Origin: Streptomyces dioscori
GTDB taxonomy: Bacteria; Actinomycetota; Actinomycetes; Streptomycetales; Streptomycetaceae
Direction: 5' to 3'
NCBI RefSeq assembly: GCF_003024195.1
Contig: NZ_KZ679038.1
Span: 310,001-374,000 of the forward strand
Length of the DNA: 64,000 bases
The first letter of the stretch is position 1; each line of letters opens with the position of its first letter. A program made the translations under genes and the position numbers. The notes under the pieces are model-generated. The model was given only the letters and a program-made list of their open reading frames with translations. It ran no database searches and was not told where the DNA came from. This document shows, piece by piece, positions 43,035 through 53,619 of the stretch.

Positions 43035-44159
43035 ATGCGCGAGTCACTGCCCGAGCCGTCCCCGCCCGTCACCGCCCGCAGAGCCCGTGAGCTGGGGATC
43101 CGTGTCGGTGACCTGCCCACGGGAGCGCACAACGCCCTGACCGACGTGCCGGGGGTCCGCGTCGGACACACCACGCTGGTCCGGCCGCCGCGTGTGCACA
43201 GCGGTGTCACCGCGATCGTGCCGGACGGGGTGGGCCCCGGCAGCCCGCTGCCCGCCGGGGTGTTCGCGGGCAACGGCTACGGCAAGCTGCTCGGCACCAC
43301 GCAGCTCGCCGAACTCGGCGCGCTGGAGACACCGGTGCTGCTCACCTCGACGCTGTCCGCCTTCAGGGTCGCGGACGCCCTGGTCGGCTGGGTCCTGGAG
43401 CGGCCCGAGGGAGCCGCCGCGCGGAGCCTGAACCCGGTCGTGGGCGAGTGCAACGACGGGCTCCTGTCGGACATCCGCTCGCGTCCGGTCCGCGAGGAAC
43501 ACGTCCGGGCCGCGCTCGACACCGCGTGCGGCGGGCCGGTCGCCGAGGGCAGCGTCGGCGCGGGCACCGGGATGACCGCGCTGGGGTTCAAGGCGGGCAT
43601 CGGCACCTCGTCACGACGCGTACCGCTGGCCGGCCGGGAGGTGACGCTCGGCGTGCTCGTCCAGGCCAACTTCGGCGGCACGCTGCGGGTGGCGGGCCGT
43701 GCGGTCACGCCCGCCGACGTCGGCGTACCGATCACGGACCCGGACTCCACCGCGGGCGCCGCGCCCGAGGCCGGTTCCTGCATGGTCGTGGTCGCCACGG
43801 ACGCGCCGCTGGACGCCCGCCAGCTGACCCGTCTGGCCCGGCGCGCGGTCTACGGACTCGCCAGGGTCGGCGCCGCGTACAGACACGGCAGCGGCGACTA
43901 CGGCCTCGCCTTCGGCACGCGTCCTCTGGGCACGCCCGCCGGGCCCGCCGTGGTGCCCGACGACCGGCTGGACCCCCTCTTCGTCGCCGTGCTCGACGCC
44001 GTCGAGGAGGCCGTCCTCAACTCGCTGCTCACCGCCACCACGACCACGGGGCCGTACGGCCACACCCGCCACCCCCTGCCCGCGGCGCCACTCCTCGCCC
44101 TGCTGGGCCGAGGCGACCCGGGCGCCACGGGAGGTCTCGGCTGTACGCGTTCTCCCTGA
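43035..44159 (+). CDS. P1-family (DmpA-type) self-cleaving aminopeptidase
   Basis: 374 aa. Family blocks are present: TDVPGVRVGHTTL (36-48), GECNDGLLSDI, GSVGAGTGM (172-180) and GSCMVVVATDAPLD, where self-cleavage is expected before Ser248, which becomes the N-terminal nucleophile of the beta subunit. DmpA/BapA-type enzymes hydrolyse N-terminal residues of small peptides, D-alanyl substrates or beta-peptides. The N-terminus is cytoplasmic, with no signal. The start at 43035 lacks a clear ribosome site and may be leaderless. Given the nearby D-peptide cluster a link is conceivable, but it lies 10 kb away past unrelated genes. Confidence 0.92.
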   Translation: MRESLPEPSPPVTARRARELGIRVGDLPTGAHNALTDVPGVRVGHTTLVRPPRVHSGVTAIVPDGVGPGSPLPAGVFAGNGYGKLLGTTQLAELGALETPVLLTSTLSAFRVADALVGWVLERPEGAAARSLNPVVGECNDGLLSDIRSRPVREEHVRAALDTACGGPVAEGSVGAGTGMTALGFKAGIGTSSRRVPLAGREVTLGVLVQANFGGTLRVAGRAVTPADVGVPITDPDSTAGAAPEAGSCMVVVATDAPLDARQLTRLARRAVYGLARVGAAYRHGSGDYGLAFGTRPLGTPAGPAVVPDDRLDPLFVAVLDAVEEAVLNSLLTATTTTGPYGHTRHPLPAAPLLALLGRGDPGATGGLGCTRSP

Positions 44160-44187
44160 ACCCGGTCGCGGACCTTCGTGCCGGCCG

Positions 44188-44218
44188 GCTGCCCGGACGG
44201 GGCTTGCGACCGGGCAGC
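44188..44218. terminator. Bidirectional terminator hairpin between convergent genes
   Basis: GCTGCCCGG (44188-44196) pairs perfectly with CCGGGCAGC (44210-44218) across a 13-nt loop. It lies in the 73-bp gap between the ends of the P1 peptidase gene (+) and the FHA-monooxygenase gene (-). Confidence 0.65.
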
Positions 44219-44232
44219 CCGGACGGGGCCTT

Positions 44233-46230
44233 TCAGGCCCGGTCGAGGGCCACGGGACCCTGGGGCCCCGAGTCGGGTCCGGCCACGCGCGGGTCCGCGG
44301 GGCGGGGGGCGTAGATCGGGGCGTCCGCCTGGTAGAAGAGATCGATGTCGGCCTCCTCGCCACCGACGATCAGCGTGTCCCACGCACCGCTCTCCTGGAG
44401 CGTCCGCAAGGTCGACGGCGCGAGCGTGGCGAGGTGTTCGCGCAGTTCCTCGTCGGAGGGCATGCCGGGAAGGCGGGTCTCCAGCCGGTCGCGTATCGCG
44501 CGCATGCGCTCAAGCAGCGCGTCCAGGTCGGGCCGCTCCGCCTTGGCCTCGGCCTCGGCCTCGGACCCAGCGGCTTCGGACACATTGGCCTGCGCCATGG
44601 CGGCGACCGGCGACTCGGCCTGCTCCATGCTGCGGGCGATGATGTCCTTGATCGCGCGGGTGGCGCCCTGTTCGTCCGTGGTGACCATGGCGTTCCACGC
44701 GCGGCTCTTGTGCCGGTACTGCAGCATCGACATCGCGGCCTCGTGCCGGATGAAGTCGGCGTCGCGCAGCGGCCGGCCCTGCCAGGTGCGGCTGAGCGAG
44801 CGGGCCAGGGAGACGGCGGAGGCGAGGCCGCTGTTGAGACCGCGCCCCGGCCAGAAGTGGATGGCGTTGGCGGCGTCGCCCAGCAGGAAGCCGTACGTTC
44901 CCGGGGTCGTCGCGGTGGAGCGGGTGAGCTGGGCCGTGAACCTGGGGCGCTGCACCATGTCCAGCCGGAACGAGGTGATGGCGCTGAGGTCGTCCTCGGC
45001 CACGCCGAACAGTTTGAGGCCCTCCCGGATCCGCTTCCACAGGTGCGAACCGCGCAGCAGGGCGGGCAGGAAGAGGGTGCCGTGGGTGGGACAGACGAAC
45101 TCGTTGTCCTCGTGGCGGGCCATGACGCAGGGGCGGGCGGCGATGCACTCCTCGAAGACCTGGCGGACGGGATCGATGCCGATCACGGCCTTGGTCTCCT
45201 CGCGGGTGAGCCTCATGTTCAGGAAGCCCTCGCCGCGCAGCGAGTTGAGCAGGAACCTGTTCTGCGACACGGTCAGCAGGACGCTCATCTGGTCCGTGAG
45301 CGGCGACTTGACGCGCAGTCCCAGCACCACGTCCTGGAGGTGCTCGCCGTCGAGGGAGTAGATCGACGCGTCGGCCGCGCCGAAGCGGTCTGCGTAGTGC
45401 TCGCGGGTGCGGGACCGTCCGCCGTCGCAGATCGCCAGGACATGGTCGTTGGCGACGCGGTGCTCGTGCTCCGAGGGGTCGAAGCGCTTGGGCACGAGCC
45501 GGATCGCCGACTTGCTGTTGGCCAGCTCCAGCAGCTTGTCCTCGACGTAGGCGATCCGGATGTTGCGGGGAGGCCGGCCTTCGACGGAGTCGGGACCGAC
45601 GGGCCACATCTCGGAGAAGTTCCGCCCCTCGTCGAACAGCGCGGACTGCATCTCCTCGGTCAGCGCGAGGTACTGCCGGCTCTGGATGGTGACGACCTGC
45701 TGGCGGCGGACGTTGCCCAGCGTCTCGTCCTTCCAGGTCACGGTCGTACCGTTCTTGACCCAGCGTCCCTCGTAGACGGTGATGAACACCCGTCCCTGCA
45801 GGGCGTTTTCGAGCATGAGGGCGAACGCGAGGCCGACCGGGCCGCCGCCTGCGATCGTGACGCGGAGCGCGCTGGGGTTCGCCAGGGCCGTGGGGCGCGG
45901 CACGTCGAGCTGGGAGAGGTCCATGACCGTCTCCAGTGCCTCCTGCGTCTCGAACAGGAAGGTCTCGTCGCCGATCCGGATGACGTCACCCGGGGCCAGC
46001 GGGTGCCTGGTGATACGCCGTTCGTTGACGTAGGTGCCGTTCCTGCTGTTGCGGTCGTGCAGGACGAACGTATCGTCCTCCACGACGATCTCGGCGTGCA
46101 GCCGGGAAGCGCTGGTGCTGACAATGATCACATCGTTGTCGCTCTTGCGACCGAACCGCAGGGCAGCGGTGCCCAGCACCACGCTCTGACCGCTGAAGGG
46201 ACCCGTGCGTCCCACGATGACCGACGACAC
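44233..46230 (-). CDS. FHA domain - FAD monooxygenase-like fusion protein
   Basis: 665 aa. Residues 1-97 are a forkhead-associated domain with its phosphothreonine-binding core: FGRKSDND (26-33), SASRLHAEI (40-48) and NSRNGTYVNE (61-70). After a short linker comes a flavoprotein monooxygenase-like fold: nucleotide-binding GGGPVGLAFALM (128-139) and the second FAD motif LLGDAANAIHFWPG (449-462). The C-terminal ~150 residues are Ala/Glu-rich and helical, ending with a Pro-rich tail. It lies 171 bp downstream of a transmembrane Ser/Thr kinase on the same strand, so the FHA part probably recognises that kinase or one of its targets. I know of no characterised enzyme with this architecture. Whether it still binds FAD or oxidises anything is inference. 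Confidence 0.85.
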   Translation of the reverse strand: MSSVIVGRTGPFSGQSVVLGTAALRFGRKSDNDVIIVSTSASRLHAEIVVEDDTFVLHDRNSRNGTYVNERRITRHPLAPGDVIRIGDETFLFETQEALETVMDLSQLDVPRPTALANPSALRVTIAGGGPVGLAFALMLENALQGRVFITVYEGRWVKNGTTVTWKDETLGNVRRQQVVTIQSRQYLALTEEMQSALFDEGRNFSEMWPVGPDSVEGRPPRNIRIAYVEDKLLELANSKSAIRLVPKRFDPSEHEHRVANDHVLAICDGGRSRTREHYADRFGAADASIYSLDGEHLQDVVLGLRVKSPLTDQMSVLLTVSQNRFLLNSLRGEGFLNMRLTREETKAVIGIDPVRQVFEECIAARPCVMARHEDNEFVCPTHGTLFLPALLRGSHLWKRIREGLKLFGVAEDDLSAITSFRLDMVQRPRFTAQLTRSTATTPGTYGFLLGDAANAIHFWPGRGLNSGLASAVSLARSLSRTWQGRPLRDADFIRHEAAMSMLQYRHKSRAWNAMVTTDEQGATRAIKDIIARSMEQAESPVAAMAQANVSEAAGSEAEAEAKAERPDLDALLERMRAIRDRLETRLPGMPSDEELREHLATLAPSTLRTLQESGAWDTLIVGGEEADIDLFYQADAPIYAPRPADPRVAGPDSGPQGPVALDRA

Positions 46231-46401
46231 TCAAACTCCTAGCAGACATGCCCCGGTGCCGGGCGGGACCGCACCGGGCGGCCGGTCCGGCACGAGGGCC
46301 AACTGGACCTTCACAGGCAGGGAACCCGGGTGCGGTCGGGCCGCCCCGGGCCGGTCAGTGGGCGGCGGTGCGCCGAGGGTGCACGGCCGCCGCCCGGACC
46401 G

Positions 46402-48429
46402 TCACTCGCATGTCAGCGTGAACGGCACCGTGTCGGAGATGTTCTGCTGCGACGACTTGATCTCCACGCCCATCGCACTCGCCAGCGTCCCCTCCTGCGC
46501 GTACGTCGTCACACGGATCGTCTCCTGGTGGGTGCGGGGCCCGCCTTCCGAGAAGGTCAGTGCCCGCCACGTCTTGTCGACCACCGACCCTTCCGCCGAG
46601 ACCCATCGGTAGGTGAACCGCACGGGCAGCTCCTTCACTTCGAAGGTGGCCGTGAAGGCGGGGGCCTCCCCCTGCGGCGGCGGGCAGGCTCCCGTGTACG
46701 TGGTGTTCGTCCCCGTGACCGCCACCGTCACCGGTGGCTGCCCCGCGGCGCCCGAGCCGTCGTCGCCGGCGTCCGCGGAGGGGGAACCGTTTTGGGCCTG
46801 CTGTGCGGAGGAACTCGTCTCCGCACCGGGGTTCTTGCCGTCCGCCCGGTCCTCGTCGTCACGCGTCAGGGCGTAGCCCAGCCCGCCCAGGAGCAGGGCG
46901 GACACGGTAGCCAGCGCCACCAGCAGGTAGCCCTTGCGCTTGCTCCGCGGCTGGGCCGCGGCGGGCGTCTCCGCGGTGACCGGGCTGCTGGCCGTCGGGA
47001 GGGAGTACGCCGGCTGGGTCTGTGGCGGTGTGTGCGAGGCGGCCGGCTGGGCGGGCCCGAAGGTTCCGGTGGGGGCGGTGGGGCCGGTGACCCCGGTGGT
47101 GCTCGTCGCCGTCGCGTCGAAGGGCGAGGCCTGCGGTGTGCCGTGCGGCTGCCCGGCGGGCGCGTCGACGACGGTCTCCGACGAGTTGCCCGCGGCGGCC
47201 GCCGGGTGCGCCGGGTGCGCCGGAGGGGGTACGTCGCCGGTCTGCACGTTGCCGGTCGCCGCCGAGGTGGCTTCGGTGGCCGCGGTCTGCGCTGCCGCGG
47301 CGTGCGTCACCGCGGTCTGGGCTGCGGCGGCTTCCGTAGCTGCGGTCCGTGTTGCCGCGGCTTGCGCCGCCGCGCTCTGCGCTGCCGCGGCCTGCGTCGC
47401 CGCGGTCTGCGTCGCTGTGACGTCCGAGGACGAGACCCGCGTCGCGAGGCGCGGATCCTCGGTGGGCGCGTCGAGGGTGAGGTCAGATGTGACGTCCGAG
47501 GTGACGTCCGACGCGGAGGACTGAGCGCCTGCGACGGCCACCGTGGGCGTGGATTCAGTCGTCGTGACGTCGGCGTCGGGTGTGCCGCCCGCCGCGATGA
47601 GCCGCAGGTCCCGCGCGGTCTGCTCGGCGGAGGCCCGCTCGGCGGGGTCCTTGCGCAGGAGCCTCTCGATGACCGAGGTCAGAGGGCCGGCCCGGTGCGG
47701 GGACGGCGGCTCGTCGTCGACGACGGCGCGCAGGGTGCCCAGGGCACTGTCCTGCCGGAAGGGCGAACGGCCCTGCACGGCGGTGTGGAGCAGGACGCCG
47801 AGGGACCACAGGTCCGTGGCGGGTCCGAGGGCGCGGCCCAGGGCCTGTTCCGGCGCGAGGTACTCGGGCGAACCGACGACCTCCCCGGTCATGGTGAGCG
47901 CCGTGTCACCGACCACCATGGCGATACCGAAGTCGGTGAGGACCACCCTGTCGTCGTCGGCCAGCAGGACATTGGCCGGTTTCACGTCGCGGTGCAGCAC
48001 ATCGGCGGCGTGCGCGGCACGCAGCGCGCTCAGCACCTCGGCGCCGATCCGCGCGGTCTCCTGCGGGGTCAACGCGCCCTGCGTTCTGATCAGTTCCGCG
48101 AGCGAGCGGCCGCGGACCAGCTCCATCACGATCCACGGGCGGTCACCGTCGGTGACCACGTCATGGACGGTGATCACATTGGGGGCGGTGATACGCGCCG
48201 CGGCCCACGCCTCCCGCTCCAGCCGGGTGTACATGCGCTGGACCTTCTCGGCGGTCTGCCCGGAGGGAGCGCGCACCTCCTTGATGGCGACCTCGCGGCG
48301 CAGCACCTCGTCGCGAGCGCGCCACACGGTTCCCATGCCGCCCTCGCCGAGGGTGGACAACAGGCGGTAGCGGTCAGCGATCAGCCGCTCCGGACTCGCG
48401 TCCGGAGACACTGCGTCCTCGTGGTGCAT
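46402..48429 (-). CDS. Transmembrane Ser/Thr protein kinase (PknB-like)
   Basis: 675 aa from the ATG at 48429 (GGGAGAT upstream; the frame extends to 48525 without support). Kinase domain ~20-280: glycine loop GEGGMG (28-33), VAIK with Lys50, HRDVKPAN (147-154) and DFG (167-169). A Thr/Ala/Gln-rich juxtamembrane linker follows, with a run of short A-A-T-Q-type repeats (339-392). A single transmembrane helix (500-521) precedes a C-terminal extracellular domain with two Cys residues (in GACPPP and LTCE). PASTA repeats are absent, so it probably senses something other than muropeptides. It pairs with the FHA-flavoprotein downstream. Confidence 0.93.
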   Translation of the reverse strand: MHHEDAVSPDASPERLIADRYRLLSTLGEGGMGTVWRARDEVLRREVAIKEVRAPSGQTAEKVQRMYTRLEREAWAAARITAPNVITVHDVVTDGDRPWIVMELVRGRSLAELIRTQGALTPQETARIGAEVLSALRAAHAADVLHRDVKPANVLLADDDRVVLTDFGIAMVVGDTALTMTGEVVGSPEYLAPEQALGRALGPATDLWSLGVLLHTAVQGRSPFRQDSALGTLRAVVDDEPPSPHRAGPLTSVIERLLRKDPAERASAEQTARDLRLIAAGGTPDADVTTTESTPTVAVAGAQSSASDVTSDVTSDLTLDAPTEDPRLATRVSSSDVTATQTAATQAAAAQSAAAQAAATRTAATEAAAAQTAVTHAAAAQTAATEATSAATGNVQTGDVPPPAHPAHPAAAAGNSSETVVDAPAGQPHGTPQASPFDATATSTTGVTGPTAPTGTFGPAQPAASHTPPQTQPAYSLPTASSPVTAETPAAAQPRSKRKGYLLVALATVSALLLGGLGYALTRDDEDRADGKNPGAETSSSAQQAQNGSPSADAGDDGSGAAGQPPVTVAVTGTNTTYTGACPPPQGEAPAFTATFEVKELPVRFTYRWVSAEGSVVDKTWRALTFSEGGPRTHQETIRVTTYAQEGTLASAMGVEIKSSQQNISDTVPFTLTCE

Positions 48430-48997
48430 CGGGGCCAATCTCCCTTGTCTTGAGGCATGAATGAGCGCCCGGACATGTTCTGTCCGATCGGCACCTCGCA
48501 CCACCCAGGTGCTCTCAGCTATCAACTACACGCAGGACAGGGGCCGTTCGGTTGCTGCAGTCTAGCCCTGCCGCGGGTCACGTTCGGACAACGCCAGTCG
48601 TATCTTGTCCGTATCTGTTCAGTGCGCACCAGTTGACGCTTCGGACAGCGCTTTGAGCAGGTGGTTGCCCCCTGGGCACCCCCACCGGCCGCCGAGTCCG
48701 GCCGGCAGATCACAGCAAGTCACTTCCCTTGGCGGTCGGTCACCACGGAACACGCCGTGTCACGACGGGCAACAGGGCGTCATGGCGGGCCACGGGCCGC
48801 GGGGCACGGGGCATGAGGCACGCCAGGTGGCACCGAACGCCTGGATCAGGGGCCCTGTCACCTTCTTATAGGCTTGCCCCGTTCTGGGGCTGCCGGGCAA
48901 TGGTGCTCAGCGCGACGGGCCACGGGAACCGGGAACGTTTCCGGGCCCTACCTCGCCTCCCATCACCGGACCCTGTCTGTGAAAGGTCTCCCGCACC
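48430..48997. other. Divergent intergenic region between kinase and MFS genes
   Basis: 568 bp that should contain the kinase promoter (minus) and the MFS promoter (plus). I see no gene, tRNA or clear repeat. AAAGG at about 48981 is a plausible ribosome site for the MFS start. Confidence 0.45.
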
Positions 48998-50224
48998 ATG
49001 CCCCTGGCCCTGCTGGCCCTTGCCGTTGTCGCGTTCGGCATCGGCACCACCGAGTTCGCCACCATGGGGCTGCTGCCCCAGATCGCCGACGGCGTCGGCG
49101 TGTCCGTGCCGCAGGCGGGCAATCTCGTCTCCGCCTACGCGCTCGGGGTCGTCGTCGGCGCCCCCGTGCTCACGGGCATCGGTGCGCGCATCCCCCACAA
49201 ACGCCTGCTGCTGCTCCTGACCGGCCTGTTCGTGATCGGCAACGCCGCGTCCGCGCTCGCCCCCAACTTCGGCCTGCTCTTCGCCGCGCGCTTCCTGTCG
49301 GGCCTGCCGCACGGAGCGCTGTTCGGCGTGGGCGCGGTCGTCGCCTCACGGCTCGTCGCTCCCGACCGGGCGGCCCGCGCCGTCTCGAAGATGTTCCTCG
49401 GGCTGACCGTCGCGAACATCGTCGGCGTACCGGCCAGCACGGCGCTCGGGCAGCAGCTGGGCTGGCGCTCCGCCTACTGGACGGTCGCCGTCATCGGCCT
49501 CATAGCCCTGGTCGCACTGGCCCTCTTCGTCCCCCACCAGCCGCGCGGCCAGCTGTCCGGCATCCGGCACGAGCTGCGGGCGATGGGCAACCGGCAGGTC
49601 GTGATCGGCCTGGCCACGGCGGTCGTCGGCTTCGGCGGGTTCTTCGCCGTCTACAGCTATCTGGTCCCGATGCTCACGCACCTGACGGGCATCTCGGACA
49701 CGTCGACCACGCTGGTTCTCGCGCTCTACGGTGTCGGCATGACCGGCGGCACCCTGCTCGCGGGCCCCCTCACGGACCGCGCACTACGGCCGACGCTGTA
49801 CGGCGGACTCGCTCTCATGGCCGCGGCGCTGGTGACGTTCTACTTCACCGTCCACAGCACCGTGCCCGCCCTGATCACGATCACCTTAATCGGTGCGATG
49901 GGCTCCCTGATCACCACGCCCGTACAGATGCTCCTCATGGCCAAGGCGAAGAACGCTCCGACCATGGCGGCGGCCTCCAACCACTCCGCCTTCAACCTGG
50001 CCAACGCGGGCGGCGCCTGGCTCGGCGGCCTCGTCATCTCGGCCGGCTGGGGCTGGGCCTCACCCAACCTGGTCGGCGCGGCCCTCGCCGTGGCGGGCCT
50101 GGGCCTCGCCTACACCGGCGGCCTCATGGACCGGGGCGGCCCCCGCTCCGAGACGATCACGAAGTCCATGGGACCGGCCGAGACCTCGACAGCGGGAGAG
50201 GGTACGGAGCACCAGCGCACCTAG
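48998..50224 (+). CDS. MFS drug/arabinose-type exporter (DHA1 family)
   Basis: 408 aa with about 12 hydrophobic helices. The N-terminus reads [18 protein letters not shown], the signature of the AraJ/chloramphenicol-resistance branch of DHA1 drug:proton antiporters. The loop between helices 2 and 3 has [10 protein letters not shown], matching the MFS motif A position. The start at 48998 has AAAGG upstream. Codon 297 (49886-49888) is TTA, so translation should depend on bldA. Substrate unknown; genes of this branch often export sugars or hydrophobic antibiotics. It lies 15 kb from the NRPS cluster, and nothing but the shared TTA usage links them. Confidence 0.92.
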   Translation: MPLALLALAVVAFGIGTTEFATMGLLPQIADGVGVSVPQAGNLVSAYALGVVVGAPVLTGIGARIPHKRLLLLLTGLFVIGNAASALAPNFGLLFAARFLSGLPHGALFGVGAVVASRLVAPDRAARAVSKMFLGLTVANIVGVPASTALGQQLGWRSAYWTVAVIGLIALVALALFVPHQPRGQLSGIRHELRAMGNRQVVIGLATAVVGFGGFFAVYSYLVPMLTHLTGISDTSTTLVLALYGVGMTGGTLLAGPLTDRALRPTLYGGLALMAAALVTFYFTVHSTVPALITITLIGAMGSLITTPVQMLLMAKAKNAPTMAAASNHSAFNLANAGGAWLGGLVISAGWGWASPNLVGAALAVAGLGLAYTGGLMDRGGPRSETITKSMGPAETSTAGEGTEHQRT

Positions 50225-50282
50225 CCCAGGCGCCCCGGGGGCTCCGGGGGCTCCGGGGGCTCCGGTTCGGGCGTGCACCATC

Positions 50283-52124
<1,842 letters not shown>

Positions 52125-52248
52125 CTACGCGAACCGGGTGACAGCGGACGGGAGCCCGGCGTGGGCGGCGCGACCGGTCTGCGACAGCGGTGAAGATCGC
52201 GAGGGCAGAGGCCATCGGTGCCTCTTCCACTTCTCAAAGGGGAAGTCA

Positions 52249-52503
52249 ATGCGCATGCTCGCGCGCGCCTCACTCACCATGCTCTGTGTGACCGGAGCCG
52301 TCTTCGCGACCGTTCCCACCGCTCAGGCCGCCGCTCCGACCGTCGCCCCGGTCGCCGACTGCCGGCTGCTCTTCGGGCACGACTCCTCCGGGCAGACGGG
52401 CCGGTTCTGCAAGGACGGCCGTTCGCAGTCGTCCGACGACCGTGAGCGGGGTGAGGAGGTCGGCGGTCTCGTCGGTCTCGTGCTGGACGTCCTCTTCGAC
52501 TGA
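52249..52503 (+). CDS. Small secreted protein
   Basis: 84 aa with a Sec signal: MRMLARAS, a hydrophobic core, then cleavage likely after TAQA (~28). The mature ~55 residues contain two Cys, are rich in Ser, Asp and Arg, and end with a hydrophobic LVGLVLDVLFD tail. AAAGGGGAAG precedes the ATG at 52249. No family recognised. A strong terminator follows at 52567. Confidence 0.7.
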   Translation: MRMLARASLTMLCVTGAVFATVPTAQAAAPTVAPVADCRLLFGHDSSGQTGRFCKDGRSQSSDDRERGEEVGGLVGLVLDVLFD

Positions 52504-52566
52504 ACGAGGCGGTGAGCTTCCCGGCGGCGCCGCTGCGGCGCATGCCATGAGGCTTCGGGAAAACAC

Positions 52567-52600
52567 GGTGGCCCCCGGAACAGGTGTTCCGGGGGCCACC
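52567..52600. terminator. Strong bidirectional terminator
   Basis: A perfect 15-bp stem (GGTGGCCCCCGGAAC / GTTCCGGGGGCCACC) with the loop AGGT lies between the small secreted protein gene (+) and the cold-shock gene (-), which converge on it. An A-rich run precedes the stem on the plus strand (T-rich for minus-strand transcripts). Confidence 0.85.
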
Positions 52601-52617
52601 GACGTTCAGCTGTGAGA

Positions 52618-52821
52618 TCAGGCGGGCGTGATGTTCTCCGCCTGCGGACCCTTCTGGCCCTGCGTGACGTCGAAGTTCACGACCTGGCCCTCCTGCAGCT
52701 CACGGAAGCCGGAGGCGTTGATGTTCGAGTAGTGGGCGAAGACGTCCGGGCCGCCACCCTCCTGCTCGATGAAGCCGAAGCCCTTCTCGGCGTTGAACCA
52801 CTTGACAGTTCCCTTGGCCAT
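52618..52821 (-). CDS. Cold-shock protein (CspA family)
   Basis: 67 aa, a single five-strand OB-fold domain. RNA-binding motifs RNP1 (KGFGFI) and RNP2 (VFAHY) are intact, and the start [20 protein letters not shown] is canonical. A nucleic-acid chaperone that melts mRNA structure; Streptomyces has many paralogues, and the name alone does not imply cold induction. The ATG at 52821 is followed by the full domain, and a ~200-bp leader region lies upstream without another gene, as is common for csp mRNAs. Confidence 0.97.
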   Translation of the reverse strand: MAKGTVKWFNAEKGFGFIEQEGGGPDVFAHYSNINASGFRELQEGQVVNFDVTQGQKGPQAENITPA

Positions 52822-53040
52822 GCTGGTGCCTTCCAGTCGATATCGGACCCACACCACGTGAGCCCGGAGGTGATCGCCCTGGTCCTGCACTGCACAGCAA
52901 AATGCCCGCACCGGAGCGCGGGCAGGTACTGCGAACCACGACATCTGGGGATGACGCTACACGGCGAAACCGGCTACCACCAGGGAACAACGGCCATGAT
53001 CCCCACCGCGTCGCACGGGGTGCCGGAGCCGTACGGGCGG

Positions 53041-53385
53041 TCAGGAGAGGGCGCGGCCGGGATAGTTGTCCGAGGTGCAGCCGGTCGCCTTGAGGACCGA
53101 CACCGCTTCGGTGCCCGCCCCGGGGTCCGGCCGCACGCTGATGCTCTTGCACGTGTAGCCGGCGGAACCGTTGAAGTACCGGACCTTGCCGGGCCCGTCG
53201 TAGGTGAGCGGCTCCCCGCAGTCGTAGCCCTCCACGCGGGAACCGTTGCCGAAGACGTAGACCATCTGGCAGTCGAACGTCCGCCCTTCGTCGGCCTGTG
53301 CGGTGCCGGAGAACAGCAGTCCTCCGCCGGCCAGAGCGACAGCACCGAGCAGGGACGCAGCCTTCGTGATCAACGAAACGCTCAT
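53041..53385 (-). CDS. Small secreted Cys-containing protein
   Basis: 114 aa. A Sec signal (MSVSLITKAASLLGAVALAG..., cleavage near TAQA at ~32) leads to an ~80-aa mature domain with four Cys that could form two disulfides. Conserved-looking segments are FDCQMVYVFGNGS, GYDCGEPLTYDG and YTCKSISV. AAAGGA precedes the ATG at 53385. No family is recognised with certainty; it is probably extracellular and monocistronic. Confidence 0.75.
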   Translation of the reverse strand: MSVSLITKAASLLGAVALAGGGLLFSGTAQADEGRTFDCQMVYVFGNGSRVEGYDCGEPLTYDGPGKVRYFNGSAGYTCKSISVRPDPGAGTEAVSVLKATGCTSDNYPGRALS

Positions 53386-53619
53386 GGGGGGATCCTTTCG
53401 TGCAGGGGCAGGGGCAGGACGGGGCAGGACGCAGGTGGCGGGAGGGGTGGTCCGTCCAGGACCGCGGCAGTGACTGGCACTGCCGCGCACCTTTCCTACC
53501 GGCAACGGCACCGCTCCACGCCTTTCAGCGGCGGCGCCACCCACACGGTCCTGCGACCTGACTCCCCCGCGCACGCGCCGACGCCCGCTGAACGCCGTCC
53601 CGGCCTGCCTTCCAGGAGG

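Noticed and set aside
43035..44159. P1 peptidase as a resistance or processing enzyme of the NRPS product
   Set aside because: It is 10 kb from the cluster behind unrelated genes, and the family is common in Streptomyces; no sequence evidence links them.
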